From CBFHND01 sp965657085 (GTDB taxonomy: Bacteria; Pseudomonadota; Alphaproteobacteria; Rhodobacterales; Rhodobacteraceae): DNA of 64,000 bases. The notes below the pieces were generated by a model, which did no database searches, was not told where the DNA came from, and saw only the letters and a list, made by a program, of their open reading frames with translations. The DNA lies in the NCBI GenBank assembly GCA_965657085.1, contig CBFHND010000013.1, positions 30,343-94,342 on the forward strand. The letters run 5' to 3'. Below are positions 8,553-16,541 of the stretch, piece after piece; the first letter of the stretch is position 1, and every line of letters starts with the position of its first letter. Both the position numbers and the translations under genes were made by a program.

Positions 8553-9518
8553 TTACAGACCCAGCATCGCATCGACGCGATCGGAGTTCGCCTCGACCCA
8601 TGCCTTGGCTGCATCGGCCGGGTCCATGCCATTGGCCGAAATCTCAAAGGCCAGCCCGCTGACATCATCCGCTGTCACCGAGAAGTTGGCAAAGAACTCG
8701 GCAATCGCAGGCGACCGCCCTTCCAGCGAATTGGACCATGCGATCTGCACGTTCTTCAGCGCGTCCTTGGTGGCCACCGACGATTTCTCGTACCAGTCGG
8801 CATCGTCCGAGGGCTGCACCATGACGTATTTGGCAGGGTCAAATGTCGGCTCGCTCAGCATTTCGACGTCGAACATGAACCAGACGGCGTGCGGCTTGTA
8901 GCAATAGAACGCATAGCCTTCGCCCTTGGCGATACTGTCCTTGATGCGTGCTGTTTTCACGCTTTCCTCGGCGCGAATGGGTTCGATGAAATCAAGCAAC
9001 CCATAGTCGCGGGTCTTGACCTCGTTCACGTTGGCAGAGGCCCAGCCGGGTGCCCCGATCCACATCTCGCCCTTGCCGTTGCCGTCGCTGTCCATCAGCG
9101 CCGCGACATCCGGACGGCCCAGATCAGCGATATCGGTGATCTGGTTGGCCTCAGCAAAGTCCTTGGTGACGCAAAAACCCTGGTTGCCTTCGTAGGGGTT
9201 GGACGACAGCGTGACAGTACCTGCGCCGTCCACGTATTTCTTGGTAAAGCTTTCCTGGTTCGGCAACCACACATCGGGGTGCACATCGATGTCGCCTTTG
9301 CCCTGGTCCATCGCCTGGAAGATCGTGGCGTTGTTGCCGGGCACATATTCAACCGTGCCGCCAATGCGCGAGGTGACAATTTCGCCCAGAAGGTGGCCGA
9401 TAGCCTGCGCACCCGTCCAGGATGGCAATCCGATTTTGACCTCTTCCGACGCAAATGCCGGTACGGCAAGAACGCTCACCGCTGCCGCAAGGACATGTGT
9501 TTTCAAGTTGGTTTTCAC
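8553..9518 (-). CDS. Betaine-type ABC transporter substrate-binding protein
   Basis: First gene of the importer operon, 321 residues, OpuAC/ProX family. The start is GTG at 9518 (VKTNLKTHVLAAAVSVL), with GAGGAGA five bases upstream. A signal peptide ends at AFA before SEEVKIGLP. Typical family landmarks are WTGAQAIGHLLGEIV near the mature N-terminus, GDIDVHPDVWLPNQ, and YKPHAVWFMFD. The abundance of Trp and Tyr fits the aromatic cage that binds trimethylammonium or dimethylsulfonium groups, but the ligand (betaine, choline, DMSP or another) cannot be fixed here. A LysR gene diverges 261 bases upstream and is the likely regulator. Confidence 0.9.
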   Translation of the reverse strand: MKTNLKTHVLAAAVSVLAVPAFASEEVKIGLPSWTGAQAIGHLLGEIVTSRIGGTVEYVPGNNATIFQAMDQGKGDIDVHPDVWLPNQESFTKKYVDGAGTVTLSSNPYEGNQGFCVTKDFAEANQITDIADLGRPDVAALMDSDGNGKGEMWIGAPGWASANVNEVKTRDYGLLDFIEPIRAEESVKTARIKDSIAKGEGYAFYCYKPHAVWFMFDVEMLSEPTFDPAKYVMVQPSDDADWYEKSSVATKDALKNVQIAWSNSLEGRSPAIAEFFANFSVTADDVSGLAFEISANGMDPADAAKAWVEANSDRVDAMLGL

Positions 9519-9779
9519 GTTGATCTCCTCTGATGGATCGCGCCGATTTTCGGCGTCTGTAATGTTCGTGTCGTTCAAGATGCGCCGCAGGCCGCGGACT
9601 CTTGTGCCGTCATGCATGGCAGCGGGCGCAAGGTGTGATGCGCCCGTACCGCCACAGATCAACTCTAGAGGCCGAAGTTCAGCCAGAGCCAATTCGAACA
9701 TCTCATCAAACCATTCGTATTTTGCATAGTTTTGGTTTATCCCTCCTGTTCTGCTGTTTCGTTCAGAGGTGATTCCAAG

Positions 9780-10664
9780 GTGGACCTGAACTGGTTGCGC
9801 GATTTCGAGTGCCTCGCACGCACGCTGAACTTCACCCGCGCAGCGGAAGAGCGGAACATTACCCAATCCGCATTCAGTCGCAGAATCAAAGCCTTGGAAA
9901 GCTGGGTTGGCCTGCCTTTGGTCAATCGCGCAACCTATCCGATCCAGATCACGGAAGCGGGAAAGCAATTTTTGCCGGTCGCCCTTGGCGCCGTTTCGCA
10001 ACTTGCTGATAGCCGGCAGGCGATCCGGGACGCCGGCGTCGGCGACAGCCGCTTTGTCAGATTTTCCGTCCTGCACACAATTTCGGTTAATTATTTGGCA
10101 AACCGGATCGAAAACCTTCAGGAAATCCTGCCCGACTTGCGCACGCGGGTGATCTCCGATTCCCTCAGTTCGTGTTGCGAGTTGCTGATCGAGGGCGCGG
10201 TGGACATCATGCTGTGTTACTATCACCCTTCAGTCTCCCCACGCATCGACGACGCGGCCTTTGCCCGCAAGGATTTGCTGACAGACCGCATGATCCCGGT
10301 CATGGCCACAGCCCAAGCCCGCCAACATGGCTGGAACCTGGCAAAGCCCGATGGCCCGCCGATCCCCTACCTGGCCTACGAGCAGTCATCGTTTCTGGGC
10401 ATGGTGGTAGAAAGCACTATCGGGCAAAAGCCGTTGAACGTGGAAACCATCTATGTTGACGGGCTGGTCGAAACGATCAAGCGCAGGCTGCTCAACGGCG
10501 GTGGATTTGCGTGGATGCCGGAAACGGCGATCGGGTCCGAGCTGGCCTCGGGCGCGGTTGTGCCGATCGCGGACGAGGCATGGTACGCACGCCTCACGAT
10601 TGCAGCGCTGGCCAACCCCGCGACGTTCAACCCCCAGACGAAGGAGCTATGGGACCTGCTTTAG
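9780..10664 (+). CDS. LysR-family transcriptional regulator
   Basis: A 294-residue LTTR. Residues 1-60 form the winged helix-turn-helix (VDLNWLRDFECLARTLNFTR, then AAEERNITQSAFSRRIKALE); the rest is the periplasmic-binding-like effector domain, starting RFSVLHTISVNYL. I start it at GTG 9780, which has AGAGGTGA nine bases upstream and gives the canonical LTTR N-terminus; an earlier in-frame start adds 16 unlike residues. It diverges from the importer operon across 261 bases (9519-9779), the usual place for LTTR operators; I saw no unambiguous T-N11-A palindrome to assign. It converges on cuyA with an 18-base gap, so it may respond to the imported or degraded compound. Confidence 0.9.
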   Translation: MDLNWLRDFECLARTLNFTRAAEERNITQSAFSRRIKALESWVGLPLVNRATYPIQITEAGKQFLPVALGAVSQLADSRQAIRDAGVGDSRFVRFSVLHTISVNYLANRIENLQEILPDLRTRVISDSLSSCCELLIEGAVDIMLCYYHPSVSPRIDDAAFARKDLLTDRMIPVMATAQARQHGWNLAKPDGPPIPYLAYEQSSFLGMVVESTIGQKPLNVETIYVDGLVETIKRRLLNGGGFAWMPETAIGSELASGAVVPIADEAWYARLTIAALANPATFNPQTKELWDLL

Positions 10665-10682
10665 AGGTGCGGCCTGTCGCGC

Positions 10683-11696
10683 TTAAAGGTCAACCCACCG
10701 CTGCGCGTGGTCGAAGGCAAAGTCATAGCCCCCCAGCGCCGCTGCCCCGCCGGTATGAAGAAACACCACGCGCTCGCCTTCAAAAACGCCCTTGCGCGCC
10801 AGATCGATCAGCCCCGCGGCCCCCTTGGCGGAATAGCACGGGTCCAGCAAAATCCCTTCCAGTTCCGCGAACATCGCAATGGCATCGATGCCGCTTTGCG
10901 TGGGCAGGCCATAGCCTTCGCCGACATAATCGGTGTTCGCCATGACATCTTCGCGGCGCACCACGCCTGCACAGCCCAGCTTGTCGGCGGTCTTGCATGC
11001 CAGATCATAGACCATTTGTTCCTGCTTTGGCTGTGGCGCGCGGGTGCCGATGCCCAGAACGGGGATCTGCGCATTCATGGCGCACATACCCGTCACAAGC
11101 CCCGCCTGTGTCCCGGAAGACCCCGTGGCATGCACAAGCCGGTCGATCTTCAGGTTCCGGTCGTTGGCCTGCGACACCAGCTCGAAAGCCGCATTCACAT
11201 AGCCAAGCGCGCCGGTGGGGTTCGATCCGCCGCCGGGAATGACATAGACCTTGTGCCCTGCGGCCCGCATTTTTTCGGCGGCCTTCTCCATCTCTGCGGG
11301 CATATCGTGACCGCCGGGGAACTTTTGCGTCGTGGCGCCATGCAGGTGATCCAGCAGCACGTTGCCGTTGGTGTTGTAGTTGCCATCCTGATAGCCTGTG
11401 CGGTCTTCCAGCAGGATATGGCACTTGAGGCCCAGTTTGGCCGCAAAAGCCGCGGTTTGACGGCCATGGTTGGTTTGCGTTGCACCTTGGGTCATGACCA
11501 TATCGGCCCCCTCCTCCAGCGCTTCGGCCATCAGGAACTCGAGCTTGCGGGTCTTGTTGCCGCCCGTGGACATGCCCGTGCAATCGTCCCGCTTGATCCA
11601 AAGCTCCACGCCAAGCTCCTTTGACAACCGCTCCATCGGTTCGAGCGGCGTTGCAAGGTGGGCAAGATGAACGCGTGGAAAACGGGCGAGATGCAT
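10683..11696 (-). CDS. cuyA: L-cysteate sulfo-lyase (PLP enzyme)
   Basis: Member of the ACC deaminase/D-cysteine desulfhydrase family of fold-II PLP enzymes. The sequence MHLARFPRVHLAHLATPLEP and the region around WIKRDDCTGMSTGGNKTRKL agree closely with what I recall of CuyA of Roseobacters, which splits L-cysteate into pyruvate, ammonium and sulfite. K48 in GGNKTRKLE is the expected PLP lysine; GGGSNPTGALGYV is the phosphate-binding loop. The start at 11696 has GAAGGAG eight bases upstream and replaces a longer frame to 11753. No Lrp-type cuyR or sulfite exporter cuyZ is adjacent; the TauE/SafE gene at 51113-51865 is far away. D-cysteine desulfhydrase is the main alternative activity. Confidence 0.85.
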   Translation of the reverse strand: MHLARFPRVHLAHLATPLEPMERLSKELGVELWIKRDDCTGMSTGGNKTRKLEFLMAEALEEGADMVMTQGATQTNHGRQTAAFAAKLGLKCHILLEDRTGYQDGNYNTNGNVLLDHLHGATTQKFPGGHDMPAEMEKAAEKMRAAGHKVYVIPGGGSNPTGALGYVNAAFELVSQANDRNLKIDRLVHATGSSGTQAGLVTGMCAMNAQIPVLGIGTRAPQPKQEQMVYDLACKTADKLGCAGVVRREDVMANTDYVGEGYGLPTQSGIDAIAMFAELEGILLDPCYSAKGAAGLIDLARKGVFEGERVVFLHTGGAAALGGYDFAFDHAQRWVDL

Positions 11697-11916
11697 GGTG
11701 AGGCTCCTTCGGCTCTTTGCCCTAAGGTATCCATGACGCCGCACCAATCCCAATGCAAATTTCGCATCACCGCCCGGCAGAATAGGCGCATTGGTGGGAG
11801 GCGAAGAGCGTGAGCAAAAGGGAGAACCTGGAACCCGATGCTCTCATCGCTCCTGCAGAGCGACTGCCGCATTCTGGTGTCTCGCATGTTTCGGCATCTT
11901 CCTGCGGAAGAGCCTG

Positions 11917-12000
11917 TGGTGCGGGTGAAGGGACTCGAACCCCCACGCCAAAGGCGCCAGAACCTAAATCTGGTGCGTCTACCAATTCCGCCACACCCGC
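11917..12000 (-). tRNA. tRNA-Leu (anticodon TAG)
   Basis: Read on the minus strand from 12000. The 7-bp acceptor stem is GCGGGTG with CACCCGC. The D arm has GGAATTGGTAGAC, and the anticodon arm is CCAGA-TTTAGGT-TCTGG, giving anticodon TAG. A long variable arm (GGCGCCTTTGGCGT) typical of leucine tRNA is followed by a GGGTTCGAGTCCC T arm. Discriminator A is followed by an encoded CCA at 11919-11917. Length is 81 bases plus CCA. Confidence 0.96.
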
Positions 12001-12167
12001 ACTGCGCTTGGGGATCACAGCCCCAAAGGCCCGGCCCGATTACCAAAGCTGCGCGCCGGATGCGAGCGTTAATAACGGCACCGCCGCCACAATTTTTGCA
12101 CGACATTAACCAAAATTTGGCGTATGGTGGAAATAACCTAGAGGCAGGTTACAGAAAGAAGACGCCC

Positions 12168-12671
12168 ATGAAACCGAAAACGGTCGGGCGCGTCGATGGC
12201 GGACAGGATCCGCTGATGCGCGCAGAATTCACGCATGCTGGATTGGCTGCCGGGACGATTGTCCTGACGTCGGATGGCGAAATTCCGGTGGAGTATCTCT
12301 CTCCCGGCGACAAGATCATCACCCGCAATGCTGGCATGGTCACGCTGACAGCCGTGAAAAGGCAGAACGCCCGCGTGGCGTCCGTCGCCATCGCGGCAGG
12401 GTCATTGGGGGATACGCGGCCTGAAACCAATGTCATCCTTCCTGCCGCCCAGCATGTGCTGGTGCGCGACTGGCGTGCCAAGGCGCTGGCCGGTGCGACG
12501 CAGGCGGTCCTGCCTGCAGGGTGTCTGGTGGATGGCGAATACATCACCGATCTGGGCGAACGGCGCATGTCGCTGGTGCAGCTTGGCTTCGATGCACCGC
12601 ACGTGATCTACGCGGATGGGCTGGAACTGTCGGTGCCTGCGCTGTCCTACACGGAAGCGGTCGCGGCCTAA
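12168..12671 (+). CDS. Stand-alone Hint-domain protein
   Basis: A 167-residue protein made almost entirely of a Hint (hedgehog/intein) fold: HAGLAAGTIVLTSDGEIPVE with VEYLSPGDKIITRN form blocks A and following, and VILPAAQHVLVRDW resembles the TxxHp block. The autoprocessing nucleophile (Cys or Ser just before the xxGT motif) is not present; the sequence there is Gly-Leu-Ala-Ala-Gly-Thr. Short Hint proteins of this sort are frequent in Rhodobacteraceae, and their function is not established. I start at ATG 12168 because the longer frame runs back through the tRNA gene. The ribosome site is weak (AGAAAGAAG). Its TAA overlaps the stop of the convergent nnr gene by three bases. Confidence 0.75.
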   Translation: MKPKTVGRVDGGQDPLMRAEFTHAGLAAGTIVLTSDGEIPVEYLSPGDKIITRNAGMVTLTAVKRQNARVASVAIAAGSLGDTRPETNVILPAAQHVLVRDWRAKALAGATQAVLPAGCLVDGEYITDLGERRMSLVQLGFDAPHVIYADGLELSVPALSYTEAVAA

Positions 12672-13579
12672 GCGCCCAAATCCCGCAGAACCCGCGGCAG
12701 GTTTTCCGGCAAATCCTCGGCAACAAGGCCCGGTCCAAAGGCGCGGGCGCTTTCCACGTGCAACCAAGCGGCGGTTTCGCAGGCCTGCATGGGATCGACC
12801 CCGCGCGCCAAAAGGCCGGTGATGAACCCCGCCAGCACGTCCCCTGCGCCGGCTGTCGCCAGCCACGGCGCCGCTCTGTCATAGGCCGCGGCATGCACGG
12901 AACAGCGCCCATCCGGGTACGCGATCACGGTATCCGGCCCCTTGAACAGAACCACCGCCCCACAGCGCGCCGCCGCATCGCGGGTGGCCTCGACCTTGCT
13001 GTAAGCCGGACCCCGGTCCGGCTCTGCCGCCAGCCTTTCGGCGATATCCGGGAACAGTCGCGCAAATTCGCCGCCATGTGGTGTCAGAACACAGTGGTCG
13101 TTCAGGGCCTGCGTCCGCCCTGCGTCCTGCGCGATCAGCGTCAGCGCATCCGCATCAAAGACCGCCCGCCGTGTAAGGTGGAGGTGTCCTCCACCCAACG
13201 CCTCGTCCACCAGCGCGCCCGCCCGATCCCCAAGGCCCAAGCCCGGCCCAATGCAGAACGCCGTGACCCGCTTGTCGTCCAATGCAGCGGCAAGGGCCTC
13301 GGCATTCTCGATCCGGCGCAGCATCAGCGCGGTGATCTGCGATGCCACCTCCATCTGGGCCGATGGCGGCACACCCAGTGTCACCAACCCCGCCCCGATC
13401 CGCAACGCCCCACGGGCCGCCAGACGCGCAGCGCCCGTTCGCCCGGCCCCGCCCGTCAGGACAAGGGCGTGGCCGTGGTTGAACTTGTTGCCTGACGGTT
13501 TGGTCAGATTTGCAGGCGCACATACCAACCGAACCGGCTCAGAACCGAGGATCGCGCCCGACCCGAGGGGGGGGCGCAT
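12668..13579 (-). CDS. nnrD: ADP-dependent NAD(P)HX dehydratase half of split Nnr
   Basis: C-terminal (YjeF-C, ribokinase-like) half of the NAD(P)HX repair enzyme, which dehydrates hydrated NAD(P)H using ADP. Family motifs seen are NKFNHGHALVLTGGAGRTGA, the region GPGLGLGD, TPHGGEFARLF, VLFKGPDTVIA and the catalytic-loop ATAGAGDVLAGFITGLL. In most bacteria this is fused behind the epimerase domain. Here it is out of frame with the epimerase half, and the two open frames overlap at 13539-13579. A C8 run on the minus strand (complement of 13567-13574) is the joint: dropping one C fuses the two frames into one protein of about 540 residues. Either the gene is frameshifted, the run slips, or the base call is wrong. 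The annotated ATG 13579 lies inside the inserted palindrome and has no ribosome site. Confidence 0.85.
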   Translation of the reverse strand: MRPPLGSGAILGSEPVRLVCAPANLTKPSGNKFNHGHALVLTGGAGRTGAARLAARGALRIGAGLVTLGVPPSAQMEVASQITALMLRRIENAEALAAALDDKRVTAFCIGPGLGLGDRAGALVDEALGGGHLHLTRRAVFDADALTLIAQDAGRTQALNDHCVLTPHGGEFARLFPDIAERLAAEPDRGPAYSKVEATRDAAARCGAVVLFKGPDTVIAYPDGRCSVHAAAYDRAAPWLATAGAGDVLAGFITGLLARGVDPMQACETAAWLHVESARAFGPGLVAEDLPENLPRVLRDLGA

Positions 13580-14324
13580 CGCGCCCGCCCTGGGGGGCGG
13601 GTCGGGCGCGATCCGGGGCTATCGCCCCGGGCAAAGGCTTGTCTGACGCGCCATTATTTAATCCGATATCCTTAGTTATGACCCTGCCGCAGCTTTCCAG
13701 CCCCCTGGCCAGGTAGTGGCCCACTTTTGCACGGTGGAACGTCACTGTCAGGTCAGCAGGAATGACGCAGCCCAAAATGCGGCCGCTGTCCGAGCACAAG
13801 CCCGTCGGTATATCAACGGCGACAGTGCGAACGCCTTTGTCCCGCAGGAATTCGCCCGTTTGCGCAAACATCGAAAACACACCGCCGAAATGTCGCGTCA
13901 AACCGGTTCCGAAAAGCCCGTCGACCAATAGATCGAAGGTATCCTCTATTGTAAGGCTGTCGTCGACCAAGGGCGGTGGGTCAATCCGTCGAGTTGTGAC
14001 TTCCCCCACCTCACACCACCGCTCGTAATTCGCCTTCGCATCGGGCGGCAGTTTGCCCGTATCGCCATATAGAAACACCTCGACCGTCCACCCGACCGCT
14101 TTCAGCAACCGCGCGACCACGAACCCATCGCCGCCGTTGTTGCCCGGCCCGCACAGGACTACCGCCCGGTGCGCGCCCTTCGCCATCTCCGGCCATTGCT
14201 CAAAGATCGCCTCGACAACGCCCTGCCCCGCGCGCTCCATTAGCTCCAGTCCGGTTACCGATCCCGACTCGATTGCGGCCCCTTCGATGGCCCGCATCTG
14301 GGCCGCTGTCAGCAGTTCGGTCAT
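13539..14324 (-). CDS. nnrE: NAD(P)HX epimerase half of split Nnr
   Basis: N-terminal YjeF domain that interconverts R and S NAD(P)HX. MTELLTAAQMRAIEGAAI is the usual start of bifunctional Nnr, VVLCGPGNNGGDGFVVARLL is the signature Rossmann loop, and VAVDIPTGLCSDSGRI with ADLTVTFHRAKVGHYL completes it. I start at ATG 14324 (GGAGG 10 bases upstream). Homology to the family ends near residue 235 (DIGLNNGASDKPL); the remaining residues encode a low-complexity Pro/Arg tail through a palindromic insertion and end at TGA 13539. A one-base deletion in the C8 run would instead run on into the dehydratase domain. Confidence 0.87.
   Translation of the reverse strand: MTELLTAAQMRAIEGAAIESGSVTGLELMERAGQGVVEAIFEQWPEMAKGAHRAVVLCGPGNNGGDGFVVARLLKAVGWTVEVFLYGDTGKLPPDAKANYERWCEVGEVTTRRIDPPPLVDDSLTIEDTFDLLVDGLFGTGLTRHFGGVFSMFAQTGEFLRDKGVRTVAVDIPTGLCSDSGRILGCVIPADLTVTFHRAKVGHYLARGLESCGRVITKDIGLNNGASDKPLPGAIAPDRARPAPQGGRDAPPPRVGRDPRF
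13549..13614. repeat. REP-like palindromic insertion in the Nnr linker
   Basis: A perfect 17-bp inverted repeat (13549-13565 and 13598-13614, arm GGATCGCGCCCGACCCG) flanks 32 bases that include the G8 run 13567-13574 and a small inner stem GGGCGC-ATC-GCGCCC. Directly next to it, 13613-13619 pairs with 13624-13630 around a TATC loop. The element sits in the interdomain linker and accounts for about 25 extra residues there. Confidence 0.8.
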
Positions 14325-14362
14325 GGCACTCGGGCCTCCGCGATTCACTTTTGCTTACTTTT

Positions 14363-14377
14363 TGTGCATATCGCACA
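14363..14377. promoter_or_regulatory. Palindrome upstream of glnB
   Basis: TGTGC-N5-GCACA is a perfect 5+5 inverted repeat in the AT-rich leader between nnr and glnB, with a related half site GCGCAC at 14384-14389. NtrC is the usual regulator of glnBA in alphaproteobacteria, but this half-site orientation does not match the enteric NtrC consensus, so the binding protein is left open. Confidence 0.35.
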
Positions 14378-14495
14378 TATTTTGCGCACCACAGGTCCAA
14401 AACCCCACCGTGCACCCCCAATCCTACCGCACGCGATGGACGCCCTAAACCCGAAATGGTCTGCACCTCCTGAAGACACGCCAAGGGAGGCTCCC

Positions 14496-14834
14496 ATGAA
14501 AAAGATCGAAGCAATCATCAAGCCGTTCAAGCTGGATGAAGTCAAAGAGGCGCTGCAAGACGTTGGCGTGCAGGGTCTGTCCGTTATCGAGGTCAAGGGT
14601 TTCGGCCGCCAGAAAGGCCATACTGAGCTCTACCGTGGCGCGGAATACGTGGTGGATTTCCTGCCCAAGGTCAAAGTCGAGGTCGTGCTTGACGACGATC
14701 AGGTCGACGCGGCCATCGCGGCCATCGTGGACGCGGCAAAAACCGAAAAGATTGGTGACGGCAAGATTTTCGTCACCCCCGTTGAACAAACTATCCGCAT
14801 CCGCACCGGTGAAACCGGCTCGGACGCGCTTTAA
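14496..14834 (+). CDS. glnB: Nitrogen regulatory protein PII
   Basis: A 112-residue PII signal protein, a trimer that senses 2-oxoglutarate, ATP/ADP and, through uridylylation, glutamine. MKKIEAIIKPFKLDEVKEAL is the standard start. The T-loop GHTELYRGAEYVVDF carries the uridylylated tyrosine Y51, and KIGDGKIFVTPVE is the PII signature. I take ATG 14496, which has AAGGGAGG five bases upstream; the longer frame from 14364 crosses the promoter. It is followed 35 bases later by glnA, the standard glnBA operon of alphaproteobacteria. Confidence 0.97.
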   Translation: MKKIEAIIKPFKLDEVKEALQDVGVQGLSVIEVKGFGRQKGHTELYRGAEYVVDFLPKVKVEVVLDDDQVDAAIAAIVDAAKTEKIGDGKIFVTPVEQTIRIRTGETGSDAL

Positions 14835-14869
14835 TCCCGAATTCCGAAGACAGCGAAGGACCCATAGAC

Positions 14870-16273
14870 ATGGCAAACAAAGTTCTGGACATGATCAAGG
14901 ATGAAGACGCCGATTACGTCGACATCCGCTTTACCGATCCGCGTGGCAAGTTGCAGCACGTGACAATCATGGCCGATCAGGTTGACGAAGATTTCCTCGA
15001 AGAAGGCTTCATGTTCGACGGATCGTCGATCGCGGGCTGGAAATCCATCGAAGCCTCCGACATGAAGCTGATGCCAGACAGTGACAGCGCCTATGTCGAT
15101 CCCTTCTACGCCGAAAAGACCGTGTGCATCCACTGCTCGGTGGTCGAACCTGACACAGGCGAAGCCTATGAGCGCGACCCCCGCGGCACCGCACAAAAGG
15201 CCGAAGCCTACCTGAAGTCGTCCGGCATCGGCGATGTGGCCTACATGGGTCCGGAGGCCGAATTCTTCCTCTTTGACGATGTGCGTTTTTCCAACTCGAT
15301 CAACAAGGTATCCTACGAAGTTGATGCGACGGATGCATCGTGGAACACGGACACCGAATACGAGATGGGCAACATGGGCCACCGCCCCGGCGTCAAGGGC
15401 GGCTACTTCCCCGTAAACCCCATCGACGAAAGCCAGGACCTGCGCTCGGAAATGCTGTCCACGATGAAGCGTCTGGGCATGAAGGTCGACAAGCACCACC
15501 ACGAAGTGGCGTCCTGCCAGCACGAACTGGGCCTGATCTTTGACAGCCTGACCAAACAGGCGGACGAGCTGCAGAAATACAAATACGTGATCCACAACGT
15601 GGCCCACGCCTATGGCAAATCGGCCACCTTCATGCCCAAGCCCATCGCGGGCGACAACGGCACCGGCATGCACGTGAACATGTCGATCTGGAAAGACGGC
15701 AAGCCTCTGTTCGCAGGCGACAAATACGCCGACCTGAGCCAGGAAGCGCTGTATTTCATCGGCGGCATTCTCAAGCACGCCAAGGCGCTGAACGCGTTCA
15801 CCAACCCCGCGACCAACAGCTACAAGCGTCTGATTCCGGGCTTTGAAGCCCCCGTTCTGCGCGCCTATTCCGCGCGCAACCGCTCGGGCTGTGTGCGGAT
15901 CCCGTGGACCGAAAGCCCCAAGGCCAAGCGCGTCGAAGCCCGTTTCCCCGATCCCGCGGCCAACCCGTACCTGTGCTTTGCAGCACTGTTGATGGCTGGC
16001 CTTGACGGCATCATGAACAAGATCGACCCCGGCGAGGCGATGGACAAGAACCTCTATGATCTGCCCGCAGAAGAGCTGGCCGATATCCCCACCGTCTGCG
16101 GCTCCCTGCGCGAAGCGATGGAAGAGCTGCGCGCCGACATGGACTTCCTGCTGGCTGGTGACGTGTTCACCCGCGATCAGATCGAAGGCTATATCGACCT
16201 GAAGATGGAAGAGATCGAAACATACGAACACACGCCCCACCCGGTCGAGTTCGGCATGTATTACTCCTGCTGA
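14870..16273 (+). CDS. glnA: Glutamine synthetase type I
   Basis: Makes glutamine from glutamate, ammonium and ATP; dodecameric, cytoplasmic. Length 467 is normal. Signatures present are FMFDGSSIAGWKSIEASDM (47-65), MGPEAEFFLFD, and NGTGMHVNMSIW with the active-site His. The region around NRSGCVRIPW contains the ATP-binding loop, and the adenylylation site is NLYDLP with Y396. This marks it as the GlnE-regulated class. GAAGGA lies upstream of the ATG. It is co-transcribed with glnB and ends at a strong terminator. Confidence 0.98.
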   Translation: MANKVLDMIKDEDADYVDIRFTDPRGKLQHVTIMADQVDEDFLEEGFMFDGSSIAGWKSIEASDMKLMPDSDSAYVDPFYAEKTVCIHCSVVEPDTGEAYERDPRGTAQKAEAYLKSSGIGDVAYMGPEAEFFLFDDVRFSNSINKVSYEVDATDASWNTDTEYEMGNMGHRPGVKGGYFPVNPIDESQDLRSEMLSTMKRLGMKVDKHHHEVASCQHELGLIFDSLTKQADELQKYKYVIHNVAHAYGKSATFMPKPIAGDNGTGMHVNMSIWKDGKPLFAGDKYADLSQEALYFIGGILKHAKALNAFTNPATNSYKRLIPGFEAPVLRAYSARNRSGCVRIPWTESPKAKRVEARFPDPAANPYLCFAALLMAGLDGIMNKIDPGEAMDKNLYDLPAEELADIPTVCGSLREAMEELRADMDFLLAGDVFTRDQIEGYIDLKMEEIETYEHTPHPVEFGMYYSC

Positions 16274-16294
16274 TCGGTTTCCAAAACCGGTTTC

Positions 16295-16325
16295 AAAGGG
16301 CGTCCCTCGGGGCGCCCTTTTTGCT
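16295..16325 (+). terminator. Rho-independent terminator of glnBA
   Basis: A stem of about 11 bp (AAAGGGCGTCC with GGGCGCCCTTT, one wobble) lies 21 bases after the glnA stop and is followed by a T run at 16318-16322. Confidence 0.9.
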
Positions 16326-16382
16326 GCCCGTCGCGATTGGGGTCCCTTCGGCATCGCCACGCCGCATTGCCCTGCCTGTTCA

Positions 16383-16541
16383 GCCGTTGAAAACGGCGGC
16401 CTGATCGAAGGCACGATGACTGAAGACCTGGTTGCCGGAACAAGAAATGATGAGATCACAAAGGGCGGTGATGGCAACGCCGACATGCGCGTGGACATGG
16501 GCAGCATCGGCGGGCTGAGCGCGGCGGATTTCATCCTGTAA
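16383..16541 (+). pseudogene. Remnant of an RTX protein gene (3' end)
   Basis: The stretch between glnA and the intact RTX gene still reads in one frame as a collapsed RTX end: TMTEDLVAGTRNDEITKGGD, then GNADMRVDMGSIGGLSAADF-IL and TAA at 16539-16541. Bases 16473-16521 are identical to 18180-18228 of the intact gene, and the identity continues with one mismatch to the penultimate codon. There is no room for the normal nonapeptide array. ATG 16416 could open a 41-codon peptide but has no good ribosome site. The rest of 16274-16775 holds the glnA terminator and the AT-rich leader of the next gene. Confidence 0.7.

Noticed and set aside
11838..12167. Upstream extension of the Hint-protein frame
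   Set aside because: It passes through the tRNA-Leu gene on the other strand and encodes nothing family-like; the ATG at 12168 gives the normal protein.
14831..16534. A 567-codon frame antisense to glnA
   Set aside because: Shadow of glnA with no ribosome site and no recognisable domain.
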